A stretch of DNA of 64,000 nt from UKL13-3 sp964392775 (GTDB lineage Bacteria > Bacteroidota > Bacteroidia > UKL13-3). Positions 43,890-52,507 of the stretch are shown here, one piece after another; the stretch's first letter is position 1; the number at the start of each line of letters is the position of its first letter. Made by a program: the position numbers and the translations under genes. The stretch lies in contig CAYMRD010000003.1 in NCBI GenBank assembly GCA_964392775.1, positions 1-64,000 on the forward strand. Direction: 5' to 3'. A model generated the notes under the pieces. It was not told the origin of the DNA and did not search any database. It was given only the letters and a program-made list of their open reading frames with translations.

Positions 43890-44884
43890 AATTGATTTTT
43901 TGTTAATGAATGTTTTAGTGCTTCTATTTCTTGTTGTTGCTTATCAAGCATTTGCTGCTGATGTATTAAATAAAGGGTAAGCTCTTCAATCTTTTCAAGC
44001 ATCTGTAATTGTAATTCTCCCATGTTTACTGTGCCCTTACTCTCATAATCATTAGCCGAAGCAATTCCGGGAAGGTGTTTGTTTGTTTTAATAAACTGGT
44101 CTAATTCGGCAATACTTAATAGTTTATATGTTGGGGCAAATACATAATCAGGGAATGATGTGGTCAGCGTTATTTCAAATTCTCTTGCATATACTTTCCC
44201 TGCATTATTTACTTTAAACAAATCGTTTCCGTTTTTCGAGATTAAGAGATATTCGTCATCCTGATGTCCGTTGATTTTGAACTTAAATTGCGAGTCATCT
44301 CCGATTTGAAAATCAGGTTTAACAAAGTGATAAGTAGATGCCGGTTGATTTGTACCAAACCCAAATTGCTTTGATTCATCTATATACAATACCGGATCTA
44401 CATTGTTGCCACAAGGATTAACTGTATTTATTTCAAATACCGGATCAGTATATTGACTGGGTACAACAAAAAAGGCAGGTAGTTTATAGTTGATTGCTAC
44501 GTTGTCAAAATGTTGCTTGGTGTTTGAGTGGTTTTGAAACCAACAAGGATCGTATCTGTCCCAATAGGAACCTATCCCGGTAACGCCACCCGTTTTCATT
44601 ACACGATCTGACGGTAAAACATCTAAAAGGTCTTTTAGTGCGCGTAACTGGTCTACATCATTCATGTTTAGCAATCCCCAGCTGCCATATCCAAATCTGG
44701 GACTATATAATATGTTCTGAAAAGACTCCCGTTCTCCCGGTATCCATTCATACGGCATATTCAATGTCGTTTGAAATTCAGGAGTGCTTATCTGCGATTG
44801 AATAGGAGGGTAATTTTGGCCATTTGTAACCAATGCAGTTGTACTTAAACAAATACAAAATAAGTAGCGATAAAAATTGTTCAT
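43886..44884 (-). CDS. Tail-fibre-like secreted protein with C-terminal coiled coil
   Basis: The 332-residue protein has a signal peptide (MNNFYRYLFCICLSTTALVT, ending NGQ). The middle is unrecognised. The last third has the module DYVFAPTYKLLSIAELDQFI, KTNKHLPGIASAND, GTVNMGELQLQMLEKIEELT and a Gln-rich helix (LIHQQQMLDKQQQEIEALK). This C-terminal module recurs in Bacteroidota proteins annotated as tail-fibre or endosialidase-chaperone-like and probably trimerises as a coiled coil. It leads the Rhs operon and overlaps the next gene by four bases. A delivery or display role is inferred. Confidence 0.75.
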   Translation of the reverse strand: MNNFYRYLFCICLSTTALVTNGQNYPPIQSQISTPEFQTTLNMPYEWIPGERESFQNILYSPRFGYGSWGLLNMNDVDQLRALKDLLDVLPSDRVMKTGGVTGIGSYWDRYDPCWFQNHSNTKQHFDNVAINYKLPAFFVVPSQYTDPVFEINTVNPCGNNVDPVLYIDESKQFGFGTNQPASTYHFVKPDFQIGDDSQFKFKINGHQDDEYLLISKNGNDLFKVNNAGKVYAREFEITLTTSFPDYVFAPTYKLLSIAELDQFIKTNKHLPGIASANDYESKGTVNMGELQLQMLEKIEELTLYLIHQQQMLDKQQQEIEALKHSLTKNQL

Positions 44885-44989
44885 AACGGTTATTCATTTA
44901 ATTGATGAGGCTAGATGCTTATCTGTTACGAACTTATAATTTGTAAAAAGAATGTATTTTGATATTTTAGCACAAATAGCCTATGACTT
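44885..44989. promoter_or_regulatory. Divergent promoter region of the Rhs operon and xre gene
   Basis: This 105-base AT-rich spacer lies between two divergently transcribed units and should hold both promoters. A weak inverted pair ttac...gtaa occurs at 44930-44950. I saw no unambiguous TAnnTTTG box. Binding by the neighbouring XRE protein is inferred from position. Confidence 0.5.
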
Positions 44990-45316
44990 ATGAAAAATTT
45001 TCTAAAAATTAACTACCAAAAACTTAAAGCCCTCCGGGGTGAAAAAAAATTAACTCAAACACAAATCGCAGATTTGCTAAACATCCATCCTTCTACATAT
45101 TCAAAATTTGAAAAGGGGTGCGACAAGCATATCGACATTGAAAAACTTAAAGGTTGCGCAGATGTGTTTGGAATCTCTTTTTATGACTTATTAATTGATG
45201 AAATTGATTTAAGCCATGTAGATATTTTAATAAGAAAAAAGGATGAGATTGATACCGAAATCCGGGAGATTAAAAGAAAGATAGATCGCTTATCGGAAAT
45301 ATTAAATTTGCCATAG
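44990..45316 (+). CDS. XRE-family HTH transcriptional regulator
   Basis: The 108-residue protein has an N-terminal XRE/Cro-type helix-turn-helix (about 9-65: LKALRGEKKLTQTQIADLLN, then IHPSTYSKFEKG and ISFYDLLID). A charged helix follows (about 80-105: KKDEIDTEIREIKRKIDRLS), likely a short dimerising coiled coil. It is divergent from the tail-fibre/T9SS/Rhs operon across 105 bases, the usual place for a local repressor. A terminator follows 27 bases after its stop. Confidence 0.9.
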   Translation: MKNFLKINYQKLKALRGEKKLTQTQIADLLNIHPSTYSKFEKGCDKHIDIEKLKGCADVFGISFYDLLIDEIDLSHVDILIRKKDEIDTEIREIKRKIDRLSEILNLP

Positions 45317-45342
45317 AGATTCTTTGTGGATCAGCACATAGC

Positions 45343-45380
45343 AAAAAAAAGGTCGGTTTGGATATCCAAACCGACCTTTT
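45343..45380. terminator. Bidirectional rho-independent terminator
   Basis: A perfect palindrome with arms ggtcggtttggat (45351-45363) and atccaaaccgacc (45364-45376) is flanked by an A-run and a T-run, so it can stop both the xre gene and the convergent skp-like gene that ends at 45399. Confidence 0.95.
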
Positions 45381-45398
45381 CGTTAATGAGATTTTATA

Positions 45399-45914
45399 TT
45401 ACAAAATACCCAATTTCTTTTTCACGGCACCCATGATATTGTCACTATCCGGCTTGTACAATAAAGGAGTTCCCGGGCTGCTGTCGAACACATAAGTGTA
45501 AGAACTTTCTTTAGCCACCGCACTAATGGCTGTTTTTGCTTTTTCAATAATTGGCTTCAGCAACTCCGTTTCTTTTTTACGCATATTTTCCTGAGCATTT
45601 TCCTGAAACTCTTGCATACGGGCTTGCATATCGCCCAACTCTTTTTGTTTCAAATCCTTGATGGCTTCAGCCATCTTAGCTTCGTTTTTTTGCAAATCAG
45701 CTGATTTTCGTTGCAGTTCATCATACATGGTTTTAAGCTGATCCTGTAATGTTTTACCATAAGCTTCCATGTCGGTATTAGCCTTTTTGTACTCAGGCAT
45801 TTGTTGCATCAAGTCCTGAAAATCGACATAGGCAAATTTCTGTGCTTTTGCCGATCCTAACCCCAGGCACATTACCAATGCCCCTGCTAACATAATTTTT
45901 ACTGTGTTTTTCAT
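45399..45914 (-). CDS. OmpH/Skp-family periplasmic chaperone
   Basis: A 171-residue protein with a signal peptide (MKNTVKIMLAGALVMCLGLG, ending SAKA) and the Skp start QKFAYVDFQDLMQQMPEY. A long charged helical hairpin (about 45-125) follows, as in the Skp arms that cradle unfolded outer-membrane proteins. It is the second of two skp-like genes after bamA (50 bases after the first), a standard Bacteroidota order. Confidence 0.92.
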   Translation of the reverse strand: MKNTVKIMLAGALVMCLGLGSAKAQKFAYVDFQDLMQQMPEYKKANTDMEAYGKTLQDQLKTMYDELQRKSADLQKNEAKMAEAIKDLKQKELGDMQARMQEFQENAQENMRKKETELLKPIIEKAKTAISAVAKESSYTYVFDSSPGTPLLYKPDSDNIMGAVKKKLGIL

Positions 45915-45964
45915 TTGTGATATTATTCTGTTGTTATTGTTTTACTTATAAAAATGGCGCGGCT

Positions 45965-46522
45965 TTATTTGCCCGGTTTATTTTGTTGTTTTTTATCTTT
46001 ATCGGCTTTATTTACGGCTATACCCAACTCACTTAACACCTCATCACTTTTATCGTATTTAGCATTGGAATACAGCATAATAAGCTCACCCGATTTGGCA
46101 AATATAAAATCTAAAGCATTGGTTTTAGCAATTTTTTGAACGGCATCAAAAACTTTATCCTGAATGGGTTTAACCAACTCCTGGCGTTTTTTAAACAAAT
46201 CACCCTCGTAACCAAACTTTTGGGTGCGAAAATCCTTCAGCTCCTTCTCCTTATCTTTAATTTCCTGATCCTTCTTTTTCCGCAAGTCTTCAGTTAAAAG
46301 AACTTGCTCGGCCAAAAAATCTTTGTTCATCTTATCGATAGCAGCCTGACGCTTTTCGATTTCCTTCTGCCAGTCTTCGGCTAGTTGATCCAGTTGTTTC
46401 TGAGCGCTTCGGTATTCCGGCATCATATCCAAAATATACTCGGTATCTATATAAGCAAAACGCTGTGCCGATGAAGCTAAAGCAGCTGCCATGACAAAAA
46501 GGAAGATTGAAATTTTTTTCAT
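45965..46522 (-). CDS. OmpH/Skp-family periplasmic chaperone
   Basis: A 185-residue paralogue of the next gene. It has a signal peptide (MKKISIFLFVMAAALASSAQ), then RFAYIDTEYILDMMPEYRSA and a long Lys/Glu/Gln-rich helical region (about 40-125), then a strand-rich body. The C-terminus has a Lys/Gln-rich tail (NKADKDKKQQNKPGK). It starts 17 bases after bamA's stop, consistent with joint expression of the outer-membrane assembly factor and its chaperone. Confidence 0.92.
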   Translation of the reverse strand: MKKISIFLFVMAAALASSAQRFAYIDTEYILDMMPEYRSAQKQLDQLAEDWQKEIEKRQAAIDKMNKDFLAEQVLLTEDLRKKKDQEIKDKEKELKDFRTQKFGYEGDLFKKRQELVKPIQDKVFDAVQKIAKTNALDFIFAKSGELIMLYSNAKYDKSDEVLSELGIAVNKADKDKKQQNKPGK

Positions 46523-46539
46523 GTTTTAAACATTAACAA

Positions 46540-49077
46540 TTAAAACTGCTGCCCCAATAAGAAGTGGAAATTTCCGTGGTTTACACCCGCTCTAAATGGA
46601 ACTGCATCAAACCCGTATCCGTAATCCAATCCAATCATACCAAACATTGGCAGAAAAATACGTACACCGGCCCCCACCGATCTATAGATATCAAACGGAT
46701 TAAAATTTTGATAGTTCGACCATGCTTTACCTCCTTCAAAAAATATTAACGGAAACACAGTAGCCGAAGGATTGGTTGAGATCGGATAACGCAACTCCAT
46801 CGTGAATCGGTCATAAATGATACCACCTTGTGTTTGCAGTGTTCCATTTGTAGCAACAATAGGAGTCAAAGAATTATCTGCATAGCCACGCAACGCAATC
46901 AATTCACGACCATCAAGATTAAAGCCCATTAAACCGGATCCTCCCAGCCAAAACCGCTCAAACGGAGTATACCCCAAAGCCGGATTATATCTGCCCACAA
47001 ATCCAAAGTTCGTACGGGTCATCAACACCAACGGGCGTTTATTTCCAGCCAATCGGGTATACCAGGTAGCATCAAACTTCCATTTGTAAAACTCCAGCCA
47101 GCGGTAACGCTCAAATTCAGGAATCTGTGAATAATCCTTACCATTGATGAGTGAATAGGGCGGAGAGAACTGCCCCGAAAGCGAGATATTCGACCCCTCG
47201 TGCGGATAGATTGGATTCGGACCTGCCGAGTTGCGCGATAAAATAATTTTTAAACTAACACTGTTCGATCCGCCATTGGGCAAAAATGGAAGATAACTAC
47301 CACCTGTTGGGCTGTTTTGATTGTTGTAACGCTGTAAATTCAACTGATACTGAACAACGAAATAATCATCCGGCCACTTAAGACGTTTACCAATTCCAAT
47401 GGTAAGCCCCGAAGTTACTAACGCTGTTCTTCTAACATCGGCCTGGTTATATCCATTAGATTGAATAGAGTGAAAAATGGATACCGAGAGTGAATTAGGT
47501 TTTTTACCTCCTAACCAAGGCTCAGTAAAGGATGCACTGTATGATTGATATGCCATACCATTTGTTTGCGCACGCAAGGATACACGTTGACCATCACCAC
47601 TTGGAACCGGAGACCATGCTTTTTTATCAAACATCCTCCGGGTAGAAAAGTTATTAAGGGTCAAACCAAGCGTTCCCACAATTGAACTTGCTCCCCATCC
47701 GGCTGATAATTCAATCTGGTCATTGGGTTTCTCTTCAACCTTATATTCAATATCAACTGTTCCGCTGGCCGGATTTGGTATCGGATTTACACCCAATGCT
47801 TCGGGGTTAAAATACCCGAGTTGCGATAGCTCGCGCAATGAGCGTGTAACATCCGAACGGCTGAACAATTGCCCCGGCTTGGTGCGAAGCTCCCGTAAAA
47901 TAACATGATCACTTGTTTTGGTATTACCCACAACCGTTACCTTATTGATACGGGCCTGATCGCCTTCGTGCATCCTGATTTCAAGGTCGATTGAATCATT
48001 CTCAACCAATACCTCCACAGGGTTGATGGTAAAGAACAAATATCCGTCATCCATATAAAGAGTGCTGATATCAAGTCCGGCCTGATTCATGTGTAACCTT
48101 GTATCCAACAAACTTTGATCGTAAACATCTCCCCGTTTAATCTTTAAGATGGCCATCAAATCTTCGGTTGAATATTTTGTATTACCCACAAATTTGATGT
48201 CGCGGAAATAATACTTCTTCCCTTCTTCAACGGTTATAACAATTTGCAATGACTTCTGGTCGTATCTGTAAATAGAGTCCTTTACAATCTCTATATCACG
48301 ATAACCAAGAGACAAATACTTTTCAATGACACGTTGTTTGTCGTCCTGATATTTATCTTCTTCAAATCTTGATTTGGAAAGAATACGGTATTTAGGTTTA
48401 GTATCTTTAAGTAATTTTCTGAGCTGTGCATCCGAAAGTTCGGCATTGCCTTCAAACTCTATGTCGTGAATCTTAATTTTATCTCCCCGCTTAACATCAA
48501 TGCGAAGCTTGGATGTATTCTTCTTGCTGTCATCCGGAATTTGCGTAATCTCCGCATCCGCATCCAGGTATCCTTTTTCGGCATAATACTTCCTGATTTC
48601 ATTTCGGGTGGATGAGATGAGATTCTCTGTAATGATTTGCCCCGATTTAAGGGTAAGCTCTTCACGTAAGGTATTGGCTTTACCTTTGCTCAAGCCTTTA
48701 ATGGTAAAGCTTGATAAACGGGGTTTTTCTCTCAGGTATATTTCGAGGGTAATTTTATCATCCTGAATATCCATGATGCGCATACTCACATCATCGAATA
48801 ATTTTTGCTTATACAGGCTGGTAATTGCCTTTGTGATATCTTCGGAAGGAATCCTGATTTTTTGTCCCACCTGCAAACCAGACAAAACCACCAGAACACT
48901 TTTATCATAATAGTTTGTACCCGTAATAACAATATTCGCTATTTCATAAGTACGCGGATTATCATAATTGACAAACTCCTTGGGAGGCTGCACTGAAGGA
49001 GTATCGGCAACCTGAGCCATTACGCCTTTCATACAAATCAAACATACAATAAATGCTAATTTCCCGATTTTGCTCAT
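46540..49077 (-). CDS. bamA: Outer-membrane protein assembly factor BamA
   Basis: BamA folds and inserts beta-barrel proteins in the outer membrane. The 845-residue protein begins with a signal peptide (MSKIGKLAFIVCLICMKGVM, ending AQ), then five POTRA domains (about 45-430, with IANIVITGTNYYDKS, FTIKGLSKGKAN, IHDIEFEGNAELS, FRDIKFVGNTKYS and INKVTVVGNTKTS). A surface-antigen barrel (about 450-845) follows, including FTEPWLGGKKPNSLS, GGSGLMGFNLDGRELIALRG and a final Phe (LLGQQF) that acts as the terminal beta-signal. The start overlaps the uppS stop by four bases, so translation is coupled. Confidence 0.97.
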   Translation of the reverse strand: MSKIGKLAFIVCLICMKGVMAQVADTPSVQPPKEFVNYDNPRTYEIANIVITGTNYYDKSVLVVLSGLQVGQKIRIPSEDITKAITSLYKQKLFDDVSMRIMDIQDDKITLEIYLREKPRLSSFTIKGLSKGKANTLREELTLKSGQIITENLISSTRNEIRKYYAEKGYLDADAEITQIPDDSKKNTSKLRIDVKRGDKIKIHDIEFEGNAELSDAQLRKLLKDTKPKYRILSKSRFEEDKYQDDKQRVIEKYLSLGYRDIEIVKDSIYRYDQKSLQIVITVEEGKKYYFRDIKFVGNTKYSTEDLMAILKIKRGDVYDQSLLDTRLHMNQAGLDISTLYMDDGYLFFTINPVEVLVENDSIDLEIRMHEGDQARINKVTVVGNTKTSDHVILRELRTKPGQLFSRSDVTRSLRELSQLGYFNPEALGVNPIPNPASGTVDIEYKVEEKPNDQIELSAGWGASSIVGTLGLTLNNFSTRRMFDKKAWSPVPSGDGQRVSLRAQTNGMAYQSYSASFTEPWLGGKKPNSLSVSIFHSIQSNGYNQADVRRTALVTSGLTIGIGKRLKWPDDYFVVQYQLNLQRYNNQNSPTGGSYLPFLPNGGSNSVSLKIILSRNSAGPNPIYPHEGSNISLSGQFSPPYSLINGKDYSQIPEFERYRWLEFYKWKFDATWYTRLAGNKRPLVLMTRTNFGFVGRYNPALGYTPFERFWLGGSGLMGFNLDGRELIALRGYADNSLTPIVATNGTLQTQGGIIYDRFTMELRYPISTNPSATVFPLIFFEGGKAWSNYQNFNPFDIYRSVGAGVRIFLPMFGMIGLDYGYGFDAVPFRAGVNHGNFHFLLGQQF

Positions 49078-49823
49078 GAGGTGGTTGCTACTTGCTCGCT
49101 GGTTTTTCCAAACCTTCTTTCCCGCTGTTGGTAATCATAAATAGCCTCGTACAAATCTTCCCTTGTGAAATCAGGCCACAGTTTTGGTGTAAAATACAGT
49201 TCGCTGTATGCAATCTCCCATAATAAAAAATTACTGATACGCTGCTCACCACTGGTCCGGATCATAAGTTCCGGGTGAGGATAGGTGGCAGTAGAAAGGT
49301 TTGCATCAACCATCTTATCTGTAATATCCTCTATGCTGATTTTTTGTTCATTTACTTGTTTTGCAATTTGCTTAATGGCATTTACCATATCCCAGCGTGC
49401 GCTGTAACTTAAAGCCAAAATCAGTGTCAATCGTGTATTGCCACGGGTTTCATCCATGGCTTCCTTCAATTCACGCTGGCATTTTTGTGGTAAATCCGCA
49501 ATATCACCAATCGCTTCCAACCTGATATTATTTTTCATCAGGGTTTTGGTTTCCTTGCGAATAGTCGAAATCAGAAGCTCCATCAAGGCATTTACCTCAT
49601 CTTTGGGTCTGCTCCAGTTTTCGGTTGAAAATGCATATAAAGTGAGGTATTGAACACCTATTTCAGCACATGCCTCAGCCGACTCACGAACAGCCTTTAC
49701 ACCATTCTGATGTCCAAAAATCCGGAACTTCCCCTTTCCTTTGGCCCAACGGCCATTTCCATCCATGATGATCGCAATATGACGGGGAAGTCTTTCTGTA
49801 CTTAATTTTTCTTTGAAACTCAT
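49074..49823 (-). CDS. uppS: Undecaprenyl diphosphate synthase family isoprenyl transferase
   Basis: UppS condenses isopentenyl diphosphate onto farnesyl diphosphate to form the lipid carrier used in peptidoglycan and polysaccharide synthesis. The 249-residue cytosolic protein has HIAIIMDGNGRWAKGKGKFR (catalytic Asp of the P-loop), GHQNGVKAVRE, YLTLYAFSTENWSRPKDEV, PELMIRTSGEQRISNFLLWE and the C-terminal YSELYFTPKLWPDF. These cover the five conserved regions of cis-prenyltransferases. It follows the DUF6089 genes and overlaps bamA by four bases. Confidence 0.97.
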   Translation of the reverse strand: MSFKEKLSTERLPRHIAIIMDGNGRWAKGKGKFRIFGHQNGVKAVRESAEACAEIGVQYLTLYAFSTENWSRPKDEVNALMELLISTIRKETKTLMKNNIRLEAIGDIADLPQKCQRELKEAMDETRGNTRLTLILALSYSARWDMVNAIKQIAKQVNEQKISIEDITDKMVDANLSTATYPHPELMIRTSGEQRISNFLLWEIAYSELYFTPKLWPDFTREDLYEAIYDYQQRERRFGKTSEQVATTS

Positions 49824-49844
49824 GTGATTGACAAGCGTGCGAAT

Positions 49845-50663
49845 TTAATAAAATCTTGCACACTTGTGCCTGTCAAAAATACGAATACTAAGCGATACAC
49901 CTCCAATAACATACCAATCATTAAAGTCTGAATTTCCCCGCTTATAACCCTCCCTGAACTGGGGAACCCCATTGTTGAGCTCTGCCGAGCGATCTGTTAA
50001 AATGGCTGCTGTTGTCCCTCTTTCCTCTCCCTTTTTTACAGGGTCTGCATAAGTTTGGCTTACGTCATCCAGATAATCCGTATAGGTTTTACGAAATCCT
50101 ATACTCGACTCTAATGCCAGATGACGGCTTATCCGCCATTTGATGCCCATTCCGAACGGAACTGCAAAAGAGAATTTAGAGTAGCTCTTATTCTCTGTTT
50201 GAATGGGCCTTAAATCCACCCAATTTCCCTCAAAATACGCTTGTGGATTGTACCTGAAAGCTCCCAATCCCAGAAAAAGATAAGACGTGAAATTTTGGTC
50301 TCTTACGCCCAAAGCATATTTAAAATAGTTAAATTCAAAAACGCCCGAAAATTCGGTGATACCAGACCGGAAGCTAAGATTGCGCGGAGCATTAAATGTG
50401 AAGTTTTGATCCGCTCCGGATACCCGGGTAAAAAGCATGCTTCCGGTAAAAGCGAATGAGCTTGACATATTATACCGTCCGAAGAAACCCAATGCAGGCT
50501 TCGTTTCTTTAACCACCATCGTTGGAGCAAGATCTCCCACATAATTTGCAGCCCCCAGGGTAACTCCAATTTCTATGCGTTGAGCCGATGCACTTAATGT
50601 ACTCAGAACTATTACAGAAGCAATAAGAAGCCTCTTATACGTTTTTTTTAGAACCTTGGACAT
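49845..50663 (-). CDS. DUF6089-type outer-membrane barrel protein, copy 3
   Basis: A 272-residue protein with an N-terminal signal peptide (MSKVLKKTYKRLLIASVIVL, ending SASA), then alternating strands typical of a small outer-membrane beta-barrel: GVTLGAANYVGDLAPT, GFFGRYNMSSSFA, FLGLGAFRYNPQAYFE, FGMGIKWRISRHLALESSIG and VIGGVSLSIRIFDRHKCARFY. The function of this family is unknown, but its place before uppS and bamA is conserved in Bacteroidota. Its start lies inside the preceding gene's last 16 bases. This is the last of three tandem paralogues. Confidence 0.85.
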   Translation of the reverse strand: MSKVLKKTYKRLLIASVIVLSTLSASAQRIEIGVTLGAANYVGDLAPTMVVKETKPALGFFGRYNMSSSFAFTGSMLFTRVSGADQNFTFNAPRNLSFRSGITEFSGVFEFNYFKYALGVRDQNFTSYLFLGLGAFRYNPQAYFEGNWVDLRPIQTENKSYSKFSFAVPFGMGIKWRISRHLALESSIGFRKTYTDYLDDVSQTYADPVKKGEERGTTAAILTDRSAELNNGVPQFREGYKRGNSDFNDWYVIGGVSLSIRIFDRHKCARFY

Positions 50664-51508
50664 CTCATTCCGGCATTAGGGAAGATATATGTAAACGTTA
50701 TCCCTGTCATAAAATATACATCATTGATGTTAATTTTTTTCATCGAGCGGGGGTCCCCATCTTTGAAAACATTTTTTCCATTGGCTGAAATTTCCCAACT
50801 GCGGTCACTCAGCAATTTTGCAGGTGTTCCATTTGATCTGCCCACAACATTCGCATCGGCATAAACACCTCCAACATCATCTAAATAATTTGTAAAGGTA
50901 TACCGGGCTCCAAATTCAAAACCCATCGAAAGACGCTTGGTTAACTTCTTTTTAAATCCGAAGCCAAAAGGAATGCACACTTGCGTTAATGCGTACTTCT
51001 CCCGGTCATTATAGGCAGTGGTTCCTTGTCCCTCTGTCCCCAATGGCTGCAACTCATAGATCGTTCCTGTCAATTCTGTTTTGGGGTTAAAATTGAACAG
51101 TCCAACTCCGGCAAATAAGTATGGAATCAATTTTTTGGAAGAAGTGTACCGGTTGCTATTTTTCACCAGATTAAACTCCATTTGCAAAGAAGCCTCATAG
51201 ATATCGGTTACAAAACTCAGATTTCTACTTTTAGCCACCGCATCTGAAGAATTTTCATCCGTTCCGGAAACACGTCCGTATCCAAAGAAACCTTTTAACG
51301 CCCAACGTTCGCCAAGGTTATAGCGGGCAATTACAGAAGCCGAGGGAGCTGTGGTTGATAAAACAACAGCGTCATTACTTAAATCTCCCATATAATTAGA
51401 GGCTCCCAGGAATAAGCCAAACTCAATTCCCTGAGCTTTTAGCTGAGAATATTGCCCCAAAAACAAGATTGCTGATAACCAAATCAGCTTACTACACAAA
51501 AATCGCAT
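50648..51508 (-). CDS. DUF6089-type outer-membrane barrel protein, copy 2
   Basis: A 286-residue paralogue with signal peptide (MRFLCSKLIWLSAILFLGQY, ending LKA) and the same succession of strands: GLFLGASNYMGDLSND, SVIARYNLGERWALKG, LFAGVGLFNFNPKTEL, IPFGFGFKKKLTKRLSMGFE and a terminal ITFTYIFPNAGMRCPRF. The end CPRF matches the ends of its neighbours, suggesting barrel closure and recognition by BamA. Its stop overlaps the next gene by 16 bases. Confidence 0.85.
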   Translation of the reverse strand: MRFLCSKLIWLSAILFLGQYSQLKAQGIEFGLFLGASNYMGDLSNDAVVLSTTAPSASVIARYNLGERWALKGFFGYGRVSGTDENSSDAVAKSRNLSFVTDIYEASLQMEFNLVKNSNRYTSSKKLIPYLFAGVGLFNFNPKTELTGTIYELQPLGTEGQGTTAYNDREKYALTQVCIPFGFGFKKKLTKRLSMGFEFGARYTFTNYLDDVGGVYADANVVGRSNGTPAKLLSDRSWEISANGKNVFKDGDPRSMKKININDVYFMTGITFTYIFPNAGMRCPRF

Positions 51509-51564
51509 ACTAGCGAAGATATGAAAAACGTGAAACTTGTCAACCCATTGGGTTAACTTTTTGA

Positions 51565-52446
51565 TTAATAGAAACGTGGACAGCGGATAGCCTTGCCTCC
51601 GTAACTACGGGCACCACGAGGCCAAATGCGGTATGAAAGCGTTACGCCTCCAATAAAATAAACATCACTTACCAGCTCGTTTTTGCCTCTTACCTTACCT
51701 TCTTTGGCTGAAGGTGAATAGGTATTACCACTTTCTTTTATATGGTAGACCCGTTTACGGCTTGGATCAAACATCACCCGCGCATCATCACTTGCCATAT
51801 CATTTATGCTCGGATATACAGAATTACCGGTAACATCATCCAAATGAGAAGAAAGCGAATAACGCGCTCCGATATCAAAACCTATTTGCCAGTTGCGGGT
51901 TAAATAGGCGCGAAATCCTACACCTAAAGGAATACATAATGCCACAGGAGAATAACCTCCTCCATCCAGTTTCAACGGACGAAGCTTCACTTCATTGCCC
52001 GTAACAGGATTGATTGCCCGGGGATCAAAATAAAACACACCAAGACCTCCGTAAACATAGGGAACAAAAAAGGAGCGCAATCTTCTTCCTTTGTTTTTAT
52101 CCGGCAGCAGATTGTATTCAAGCACACCCGATAACTCTACGATATTGGTTTTAAAAGAAAAATTCCGTGCTACTTGCCATTTGCTATCCTTGCTGTCAAC
52201 ATCACTGCCTCCAATAGTAGTATAACTAAAATTACCTCTGACTGCCATTCTGGAGTCCAAATGATACCTTACAAACAAAGAGCCTCCGGGTTTTATGGTT
52301 GAGGGTTGAAAAGTATTAACAATGTCTCCCCAATAATAACCGCCTCCAAGCAAGACTCCTACCTCAGTTTTTTGCGCATGCGCACTCATGCCAAAGAAAC
52401 TAAGCGCTGTAAAAACAATAAATGAAATACGAGTAGAAAAAATCAT
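51565..52446 (-). CDS. DUF6089-type outer-membrane barrel protein, copy 1
   Basis: A 293-residue paralogue with signal peptide (MIFSTRISFIVFTALSFFGM, ending SAHA), then GVLLGGGYYWGDIVNT, SLFVRYHLDSRMAVRG, VYGGLGVFYFDPRAINP, IPLGVGFRAYLTRNWQIGFD and a final Gly-Gly rich strand ending RCPRFY. It is the first of three tandem barrels between nadK and uppS. The three sequences are recognisably similar but far from identical, so the duplication is old. Confidence 0.85.
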   Translation of the reverse strand: MIFSTRISFIVFTALSFFGMSAHAQKTEVGVLLGGGYYWGDIVNTFQPSTIKPGGSLFVRYHLDSRMAVRGNFSYTTIGGSDVDSKDSKWQVARNFSFKTNIVELSGVLEYNLLPDKNKGRRLRSFFVPYVYGGLGVFYFDPRAINPVTGNEVKLRPLKLDGGGYSPVALCIPLGVGFRAYLTRNWQIGFDIGARYSLSSHLDDVTGNSVYPSINDMASDDARVMFDPSRKRVYHIKESGNTYSPSAKEGKVRGKNELVSDVYFIGGVTLSYRIWPRGARSYGGKAIRCPRFY

Positions 52447-52507
52447 TAAAAAAACTTATAAGTTCCAAACTTACAGAATTAATTGGCTTAATCAAATAAC
52501 CCTTTTA

